From positions 1-49,319 of the forward strand of contig CANGJV010000002.1 in NCBI GenBank assembly GCA_947454425.1: DNA of 49,319 nucleotides. The letters run 5' to 3'. Of the stretch, positions 42,417 to 49,319 are shown piece after piece. This stretch comes from Candidatus Nanopelagicaceae bacterium. Its GTDB lineage: Bacteria > Actinomycetota > Actinomycetes > Nanopelagicales > Nanopelagicaceae. Both the position numbers and the translations under genes were made by a program. Position 1 is the first letter of the stretch, and the number at the start of each line of letters is the position of its first letter. The notes below the pieces were generated by a model. That model was not told the DNA's origin. It was given only the letters and a program-made list of their open reading frames with translations, and ran no database searches.

Positions 42417-44183
42417 CTATCCCTCAAGTGCCAACGTAATCGATAGCCACTCTTCTTCGCGCGCGGCTAGGTCATTTGAAACTTTCGCAAGTTGATTTGT
42501 AAGTTCTGTAAATTGCGCCGGGTCACTTTGGATTTCTAGCTCTGCGCTAATGCGGATTACCTCTGCTTTACCTTTTTCAATCTGGCGCTCAACTCTAGTG
42601 AGGTCTTTCTTCAATTGACGCTCTTCTGCAGCGTTTGAAGTCTTCCCCTTATTAGCCAGAGATTGCGTTGGCTGCGTTGATGCATGGCGGAGTTCGAGAT
42701 ATTCATCGACTCCACGAGGTAGATCACGTAATTTCAAATCGCCTAATAAGCCTACAAACCGATCGCAGACACGTTCTAAGAAGTATCTATCGTGGGATAC
42801 AACGAGCAAAGTTCCACCATAGCTATCGAGCAAATCTTCTAACTCTGTAAGTGTCTCGATATCAAAATCGTTTGTAGGCTCATCTAGCATCAATACATTT
42901 GGGGCATCCATCAGTAAGCGCGTCAGTTGCAATCGACGGCGCTCACCTCCAGATAGATCTCCGACCGGAGTCCACTGTCCATCTCGATCAAAGCCAAGGC
43001 GTTCGCAGAGTTGTGAAGCTGAAAGAGTTTTGCCTTTTCCAAGTTCGACATATTGCGCAACATTTTCTACCGCTTCTAACACACGCCAGGTTGGATCGAG
43101 TTCATCTAAATGTTGGGTAAGGAATGCTATTTTCACTGTTATTCCAGTAGTGAGCTTTCCTGCAGCCGGTGCTAGATGACTCGCAAGCACTCGCATCAAA
43201 GTACTTTTCCCGGCGCCGTTAACTCCGATAATTCCAATTCGATCACCGGGACCGATATTCCAAGTTAAGTGCGATAGAAGTTCTTTATCGCCGGCTTTAA
43301 CCTGCATATCTTTTGTCTCGAGAACTGTTTTACCTAATCGGTTAAGGGCAAATTTTAAGAGTTCGCTACCATCTCGTGGAGCAGGCTCTGCCGAAATCAG
43401 TTCGTTTGCGGCATCAATACGAAACTTGGGTTTAGTTGTTCGCGCGGGCGCACCACGGCGTAACCACGCGAGTTCCTTACGAATTAGATTGTTTCGGCGG
43501 GCTTCGGTTACCGCAGATTGGCGTGATCGCTCTGCCTTCGCCAAGACGAAAGCAGAATATCCACCGTCGTACTCTTCAACGTTTCCTAGTACAACTTCCC
43601 AGGTTCGATCTGTGATTTCATCAAGGAACCAACGATCGTGAGTAACAACGAGCACTGCTAAATCTGTTCTCTTCTTTAAATACTGCGCCAACCATGCCAC
43701 TCCCTCAACATCGAGATGGTTAGTCGGCTCATCGAGCAGAACAAGTTCGACGTCATCAATTAATAACTTTGCAAGACCGACGCGGCGCTTCTCTCCACCT
43801 GATAATTGTCCAAAAGTTCTTTCAAATAGGTGATCATCGAATCCACCGAAGAGACCAGTGAAGATTTCTCTGATGCGAGAATCACCAGCCCACTCATGCT
43901 TCTCGCGATCACCCAGCACGACTTCACCAACTGTTAATAAGGGATCTGCTTTATCAATCTGAGCTAAGAAGCCAATATTCGTTGAATTTGATTTTGTCAC
44001 TCGACCAGCATCTGGAGCTTCTTCGCCAGTGATAATTCGCATCAAAGTGCTCTTGCCAGCGCCATTGCGCCCAACAATTCCGATTCTTTCACCTTCAGAA
44101 ATGCCTAACGAAACCTTTGTCAGAAGTGGGCGAATATCAAAGGCTTTAGAGACCTCTTCGATGTTTACAAGATTGCGCGCCAC
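42417..44183 (-). CDS. ABC-F family ATP-binding protein
   Basis: Two Walker A (GRNGAGKST, GVNGAGKST) and two LSGGE motifs, no TM; GTG start at 44183 preferred over 44267. Confidence 0.9.
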   Translation of the reverse strand: MARNLVNIEEVSKAFDIRPLLTKVSLGISEGERIGIVGRNGAGKSTLMRIITGEEAPDAGRVTKSNSTNIGFLAQIDKADPLLTVGEVVLGDREKHEWAGDSRIREIFTGLFGGFDDHLFERTFGQLSGGEKRRVGLAKLLIDDVELVLLDEPTNHLDVEGVAWLAQYLKKRTDLAVLVVTHDRWFLDEITDRTWEVVLGNVEEYDGGYSAFVLAKAERSRQSAVTEARRNNLIRKELAWLRRGAPARTTKPKFRIDAANELISAEPAPRDGSELLKFALNRLGKTVLETKDMQVKAGDKELLSHLTWNIGPGDRIGIIGVNGAGKSTLMRVLASHLAPAAGKLTTGITVKIAFLTQHLDELDPTWRVLEAVENVAQYVELGKGKTLSASQLCERLGFDRDGQWTPVGDLSGGERRRLQLTRLLMDAPNVLMLDEPTNDFDIETLTELEDLLDSYGGTLLVVSHDRYFLERVCDRFVGLLGDLKLRDLPRGVDEYLELRHASTQPTQSLANKGKTSNAAEERQLKKDLTRVERQIEKGKAEVIRISAELEIQSDPAQFTELTNQLAKVSNDLAAREEEWLSITLALEG

Positions 44184-44207
44184 GGTAGGAGAGCGTACCT
44201 TTCCATC

Positions 44208-45482
44208 ATGAAGGTTACTGACCGCGAATACGCTCTCGAACTCGACCGAATCGATCCGCTCGCACATTTCAAGAGCAGATTTGTGATTACCGACCCGGAT
44301 CTCTGTTATTTAGATGGAAATTCACTCGGACGTCTCCCCCATGAGACTGTGAAAGCGGTAAATGACTTCCTCACCCACGAATGGGGCCGTGAAGTGGTGA
44401 CCGGCTGGAGCCACTGGGTGGATGAAGCTCAGCCGGCGGGAGATCTATTGGGACGTTCAGTCCTTGGCGCTGCGCCAGGACAGGTGTTGGTCTGCGATAC
44501 GACATCTGTAAATTTCTATCAACTCTGTCTCGCTGCTATTAATTCTCGCCCTGGACGCAAGACAATCATTACCGATGCTGCCAACTTTCCAACTGATCGT
44601 TACATCCTTGATGGCATCGCAAAGCAACTTGGTCTCAATCTTGTAATCATTGATAACGAAGATAAAACTCTCTCTGATAACGAGCGAATCACAGTCGATA
44701 TTTTGAAACCTTACATGAGTGAAGATGTTGCACTTGTTACCTTTGAAGTAATTCAATATCGCTCTGGTGCGCGCAATGACATCAAATCAATTACCGATTT
44801 GGCTCGCGAATACGGCGCGTTGGTCTTGTGGGATGCTAGCCACGCAGCTGGAGCAATTGAAATGGACTTTGATGCAAATGGTGTCGATCTTGCCGTTGGA
44901 TGCACATATAAATATGGAAACTCAGGCCCAGGATCTCCAGCTTGGTTATATGTAAATAAGAGAGTGCAAAACGAATTACAAGTTCCTATCCAAGGTTGGT
45001 TTGGAAATGAAGATCAATTTGGAATGGGTCCTGAGTTTGTAAAAGCAAAAGGTATTCGCGGTTTCCAAATTGCTAGCCCATCCATCGTTGGGGTACGCGG
45101 AGTGCAAACCGCATTTGCCATGATTGAAGAAGCTGGCATTAAGTCAATTTCCGAAAAAGCTGCAACTGGAACTCAGATGATGATTGATCTCTTCGACGCA
45201 TGGCTTGCTGATCTTGGTTACACGCTGCTTACATCGCGCGATGCGAGCGAACGTGGTGGGCATATTTCAATCGGCCATCCACAAGCTGCACAAATTTGTA
45301 TTGCCCTGCGACAGTTCGTCAATGTGATCCCTGATTACCGTACCCCAAATACAATTCGGCTTGCCATCGCGCCACTACCAACGTCGTACGTTGAAATTTG
45401 GGATGGCTTCCAACGATTGCGCGATTTAACGATCAGTAAGAAATATGAAGAAATCAAGGGTTCGGATTCGAGAGTCACATGA
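44208..45482 (+). CDS. kynU: Kynureninase
   Basis: LDGNSLGRLPHETVKAVNDFLTHEWG, DTTSVNFYQL, LWDASHAAGA, GCTYKYGNSGPGSPAWLYV. Confidence 0.95.
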   Translation: MKVTDREYALELDRIDPLAHFKSRFVITDPDLCYLDGNSLGRLPHETVKAVNDFLTHEWGREVVTGWSHWVDEAQPAGDLLGRSVLGAAPGQVLVCDTTSVNFYQLCLAAINSRPGRKTIITDAANFPTDRYILDGIAKQLGLNLVIIDNEDKTLSDNERITVDILKPYMSEDVALVTFEVIQYRSGARNDIKSITDLAREYGALVLWDASHAAGAIEMDFDANGVDLAVGCTYKYGNSGPGSPAWLYVNKRVQNELQVPIQGWFGNEDQFGMGPEFVKAKGIRGFQIASPSIVGVRGVQTAFAMIEEAGIKSISEKAATGTQMMIDLFDAWLADLGYTLLTSRDASERGGHISIGHPQAAQICIALRQFVNVIPDYRTPNTIRLAIAPLPTSYVEIWDGFQRLRDLTISKKYEEIKGSDSRVT

Positions 45483-46273
45483 GTGAAGAATACGATTCAG
45501 CGTTGACTTATTCCTCATATCTTCAAGTTGATGAATTATTAAAGCTTCAGAAGCCACTTTCAGAAGGCCCCGAGCATGATGAAATGCTTTTTATCATCAT
45601 TCATCAAACATATGAACTTTGGTTTAAGCAACTCCTTCACGAATTTCAAGAAGCTGCAACTGCTATGGAGTCCGGTAATTCACATTATGCACTCGCCCTA
45701 TTGGGTCGAATCCGCACCATCATGAAGGTCTGTGTCACACAGGTAGATATTTTGGAGACCATGACTCCACTTCAATTCAACGCCTTTCGTGATTACCTCT
45801 CGACATCGAGCGGCTTTCAATCTGCACAGTTCCGCAAGGTAGAGGCAATATTGGGTCGCCGCGACGAACGTATGGCGGGACACTTACCACCTGAGGTGCA
45901 GGAAGAAATTAAGTTGATTTGTATTGGTAATTCAACCTGGGATTCATTCTTGATTTACGTTTCTCAACGTGGATTTGAAATCCCAGCGGAAGTGTTAAAC
46001 CGTTCTAAGAACATTGCCTACGAGAGCAATGTAAAGGTGCAGGATGCACTGCTTGACCTCCATCGAACAGACGCAGAAGCTGCCATGGTTGCCGAACGCT
46101 TACTTGATATAGATGAAGGAATCCAAGAATGGCGGTATCGCCATGTAAAGATGGTTGAGCGAACAATTGGTGCAAAGATGGGTTCCGGTGGATCAAGCGG
46201 AGTGCAGTATCTGGCGAGCACTCTCTTTAATCCGGTATTTAAGGATCTCTGGGAGATTCGTTCCCGTTTTTAA
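45479..46273 (+). CDS. kynA: Tryptophan 2,3-dioxygenase
   Basis: LTYSSYLQVDELLKLQKPLSEGPEHDEMLFIIIHQTYELWFKQLLHE, HVKMVERTIGAKMGSGGSSGVQYL. Confidence 0.97.
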   Translation: MSEEYDSALTYSSYLQVDELLKLQKPLSEGPEHDEMLFIIIHQTYELWFKQLLHEFQEAATAMESGNSHYALALLGRIRTIMKVCVTQVDILETMTPLQFNAFRDYLSTSSGFQSAQFRKVEAILGRRDERMAGHLPPEVQEEIKLICIGNSTWDSFLIYVSQRGFEIPAEVLNRSKNIAYESNVKVQDALLDLHRTDAEAAMVAERLLDIDEGIQEWRYRHVKMVERTIGAKMGSGGSSGVQYLASTLFNPVFKDLWEIRSRF

Positions 46274-46842
46274 AAAGGTAAGCCTTTAAGAACAATCTCG
46301 TGTAAGGCAAGGCGTTCACGCTTTGCAGTTTCACGTTCTAACAATGGTCCAGATAATTTCTCCGGTGCATCTTGCACGCCCACCGCAATGACAACTACGG
46401 CGGTGAGTTCTTCCGGCATTGAAACAGCAACCTTTGCCTTTTCTCGATCAAATCCTGTCATCTGGTGAGCCACAAGGCCGCGATCGTGCGCTTCTATAAC
46501 CAATTGCGCCACAGAGAGTCCACAATCAAATAGATAGTCGCCGTGAGGAGATCCATCTGCTTTCGCTGTTTTAGATGCCACGAGAATCAGCGCTGAGGCG
46601 CTCTTTGACCACATCTGATTGAACTCAACCAATGAAGAGAGGATCTGGTTAAAGACTTCATCGCCGCGCTTGCCAACAAAGAAGCGCCATGGCTGGCCGT
46701 TAAAGGCTGATGGTGCCCATCGAGCAGCCTCTAGTATCGCGGTGAGATCCTCGTTTGAAATCTCTGCCACCTCGTTAAAAGAACGTGGACTACGACGTGT
46801 GGCAATAATTTCATTTACTGGAATTGATGTTTCAGCTCTCAT
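46270..46842 (-). CDS. Nitroreductase family protein
   Basis: TRRSPRSFNEVAEISNEDLTAILEAARWAPSAFNGQPWRFFV; TAAAGT-N7-ATG supports start at 46842. Confidence 0.92.
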   Translation of the reverse strand: MRAETSIPVNEIIATRRSPRSFNEVAEISNEDLTAILEAARWAPSAFNGQPWRFFVGKRGDEVFNQILSSLVEFNQMWSKSASALILVASKTAKADGSPHGDYLFDCGLSVAQLVIEAHDRGLVAHQMTGFDREKAKVAVSMPEELTAVVVIAVGVQDAPEKLSGPLLERETAKRERLALHEIVLKGLPF

Positions 46843-46876
46843 GGCGCTGACTTTACTAGTCATATATGGTGAGCGC

Positions 46877-47518
46877 ATGTCGATTTCAGAGTGGATACGT
46901 CACACTGCTGATTATCTCGTTCTACATAATCTTCATATACCCCTCTTCATCCTCTTACTTTTATTTGCTTTCGCAGAGGCAGCAGCGTTTGTGGGTTTCG
47001 TTCTTCCGGGCGAGACAGCTCTCCTAATAGGTGGCGTGCTCGCGCATGAAAAAATTTGGAATGTATGGTTTTTTCTTGGTTGCGCAATAGTGGCAGCAAT
47101 CGCTGGTGATTCAGTTGGATATGAAGTTGGAAAGCACTTCGGTCCACGAATTAAAGAAAATCGTTTTGGTAAATTAATTGGTGAGAAGCGATGGCGTTTA
47201 GCAGAAGCAATTTTTGATCGATATCACGGTGGAGCTATCTTCTTTGGAAGAGCGCAAGCCTTGTTGCGTGCCTTGGTTCCAGCACTTGCTGGGATGCACC
47301 GCGTTCCTTACCGAACATTTCTTAAATGGAATGCAGCGGGAGCTATCGTATTTTCAACTGTAGTTGTCCTACTGGGTTACGAATTTGCAAACTCACTTGC
47401 TGCCCTTGAAAAATATTTGCGCTACTGGGCAATATTCTTCTTAGGTATTGCAATTACGGTGATTTTTATTCTTAAGCGAAAGCTCGAGAAAATGATTGAA
47501 GAGCCAAGGGGAAAGTAG
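46877..47518 (+). CDS. DedA family membrane protein
   Basis: AFVGFVLPGETALLIGGVLAHEK, GDSVGYEVGKHFGPRIKENRFG, FFGRAQALLRALVPALAGMHRVPYRTF; start trimmed from 46619. Confidence 0.92.
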   Translation: MSISEWIRHTADYLVLHNLHIPLFILLLLFAFAEAAAFVGFVLPGETALLIGGVLAHEKIWNVWFFLGCAIVAAIAGDSVGYEVGKHFGPRIKENRFGKLIGEKRWRLAEAIFDRYHGGAIFFGRAQALLRALVPALAGMHRVPYRTFLKWNAAGAIVFSTVVVLLGYEFANSLAALEKYLRYWAIFFLGIAITVIFILKRKLEKMIEEPRGK

Positions 47519-47519
47519 A

Positions 47520-48944
47520 TTACTTACTCTTCTTTGTATTAATCACTTCTGTCTTTTGGCCGTAAGCCTTCTCTGCAATTGCCTTCCGGCGTGCAATGTA
47601 TTCATCCGATGCACCAGAGATGAGATGTTCAAAACGCATCTCTCCTTTAATAAGTGGGTGAAGTTCAGCGGCGGTCATTTGAGAGCCCCAAATTGGAGGC
47701 TCTTGCTTTGTACGACTTACAATGATGTGCGGATTGATTGCTCGATAGACAAGTCCTAGTCGACGAAGTCCCGTGTAGGCAATGTGTCGCTTACCGCGAT
47801 TGATGTGGTCTTGTAGTCGTAAACGCTTATATGTAATCCACGATGGGCGCTTGGGTTCTTCCTGAGTTGCAAGTTGATAAAGAATCTTTGCAATTTCTGC
47901 ACCGCCCGAAGTCTTAGGAAGTTCCGTGCACTTTGCAGCAAGCTTTGCGCGAATATCTGGATCCTGCAATTTCTTTACTGCAGCTGTGATGTCGTGCAAA
48001 TTTGCTTGATTGCCTCGGATTGCATATCCAAAATCATGGCACCACTGTGCGCGCGCTTCTTGATCATCCGTACCACGAATATTTGAGATAAAGACTGTCG
48101 GCAGGCAAGCAGGTAGGTTTTCGTGAACGCCGTTATAGCCAGTTGCGGATACACCTGCATCAAAGGCGTGGAGAACTCGTGCCAATGGGAAATGTCGCAC
48201 GACGCGAATATCGAGACCCTCGGGAGCTAACGATTTTCCATTTTTATCGAGCGGTTGCTTAGTAAGAATTACTTGTAGATCTTTCCAACCAAGTAGACCA
48301 GATAAGGCAGCGGTGAGTTTCTCGTTGACATCGCTATCGCCAGTTCCAAGTTGAACCAATACTGCTGGGCGGTTGAGATCTAATCCAAGGACTTTCCGTG
48401 CCTCATCTCGAGAAAGTGCACTCTCTTTTTTGTAGAGAGAAACCGGCGAAGTAAGAGTTGCATCATCGCGTTTCGATGTAGGACCGAAGTCATATGCGCG
48501 ACCGATATCGCCTGGTTCGACAACATAATCCATCATTTTGGATTGCATGCTTAAGACGAAACGTTGTGGCAACTTTTGCCAGAATCCTCGGCGAACCCAC
48601 ACGAGTGCCAATTTGTGGTGAGAGAATTTCGCAGCGATTACGCCTGGATAGGGAACAACGCCATCAAATGTCATGACAGTCGCATCTGTCTCATCGACAA
48701 GTGCCATCAATCGGTCGCGAAGGTACTCGTCCCAATTCTCTCGATTCATCCATCCGCGATCGCGACCTGGGATGTATTCCACTCGGATTCCTAGGTATTC
48801 AGGAATCTCAGCAATGCCACCAGCCATGGAGACAATAATTGGCTCTGCAAACTCTTTCAGCTCAAGCGCGATTGCACTAGCGCGAGCGAGATGGCCCATT
48901 CCTACACCATTACTTGTGGCAAGGATGATTGTCGGCTTTTTCAT
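47520..48944 (-). CDS. Glycosyltransferase-like protein (MurG/GT-B type)
   Basis: TSNGVGMGHLARASAIALEL; PAVLVQLGTGDSDVNEKL; GVSATGYNGVHENL. Confidence 0.7.
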   Translation of the reverse strand: MKKPTIILATSNGVGMGHLARASAIALELKEFAEPIIVSMAGGIAEIPEYLGIRVEYIPGRDRGWMNRENWDEYLRDRLMALVDETDATVMTFDGVVPYPGVIAAKFSHHKLALVWVRRGFWQKLPQRFVLSMQSKMMDYVVEPGDIGRAYDFGPTSKRDDATLTSPVSLYKKESALSRDEARKVLGLDLNRPAVLVQLGTGDSDVNEKLTAALSGLLGWKDLQVILTKQPLDKNGKSLAPEGLDIRVVRHFPLARVLHAFDAGVSATGYNGVHENLPACLPTVFISNIRGTDDQEARAQWCHDFGYAIRGNQANLHDITAAVKKLQDPDIRAKLAAKCTELPKTSGGAEIAKILYQLATQEEPKRPSWITYKRLRLQDHINRGKRHIAYTGLRRLGLVYRAINPHIIVSRTKQEPPIWGSQMTAAELHPLIKGEMRFEHLISGASDEYIARRKAIAEKAYGQKTEVINTKKSK

Positions 48945-48991
48945 AATGCGTAAGGCTACCAATACTTCTCATTATTGAGTTTAATAACCCA

Positions 48992-49319
48992 ATGGCAAAT
49001 GTATCTCACCCTACAAAAGTGCGTCTGATTGAGACGACGGTTGAAATACTGGAGGAAAAATTCTCGAGCGATATTTCGGTAGATGAAATTCTCGAAAAGT
49101 CAGGCATTTCAAAAGGCAGCCTCTACCACCATTTTGAGGATCTCTCTGAATTACTTGAATCCGCTCAAGTTGCCAGATACGCAATCTGGGTTGATCGAAG
49201 TATCGGATTAATTGTTCCGCTTTTATCTGCGGCAAAGACACGTGATGACATAATTAAAGGACTCCGGACAGCAACGGCCTTTACTCAGTCGAATGAATAC
49301 CGAGCCACTAGATTTGATC
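48992..49319 (+). CDS. TetR family transcriptional regulator (truncated by window end; not in ORF track)
   Basis: Hand translation MANVSHPTKVRLIETTVEILEEKFSSDISVDEILEKSGISKGSLYHHFEDLSELLESAQ... Confidence 0.88.
   Translation, partial: MANVSHPTKVRLIETTVEILEEKFSSDISVDEILEKSGISKGSLYHHFEDLSELLESAQVARYAIWVDRSIGLIVPLLSAAKTRDDIIKGLRTATAFTQSNEYRATRFD

Overview
This 49.3 kb window is a compact, protein-dense stretch of a moderate-GC actinobacterial chromosome. Gene content and order (bldC, DUF3073, an almost complete purine cluster, divergent nth/crp, lysC-asd) suggest a streamlined freshwater acI/Nanopelagicales-type genome; that assignment is inference. Housekeeping content includes tRNA-Phe, a WecA/TagO-like transferase, bldC, a purine run (purM-F-[SCP-like]-L-Q-S-C-B-D-A) followed by fba, acs, nth-tlpA-cvpA opposite crp, yqeY-DUF4177-ridA, gmd-fcl, lysC-asd, dnaX-recR, an SRP RNA, tRNA-Ser(GGA), gabD, a KimA-like permease, tadA, upp, malic enzyme, two DedA proteins, an ABC-F ATPase, kynU-TDO, a nitroreductase, a glycosyltransferase and the start of a TetR gene. 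Three small or truncated genes absent from the ORF track were recovered by eye: DUF3073, DUF4177 and the TetR start. No CRISPR, transposase, integrase or classic defence system was seen. The most interesting observations are: (1) a dense set of putative leaderless promoters (TANNNT, 6-8 nt, start codon), including a 17-bp nth/crp intergenic region where the two opposing -10 elements overlap; (2) an accessory island at about 31.2-34.3 kb with an ungapped, decayed tRNA-Ser 3' copy and two paralogous secreted proteins with identical cysteine spacing (C-x29-C-x49-C-x37-C); (3) a KimA-like permease fused to a C-terminal OB-fold; (4) a strong internal ribosome-binding site and start in lysC.
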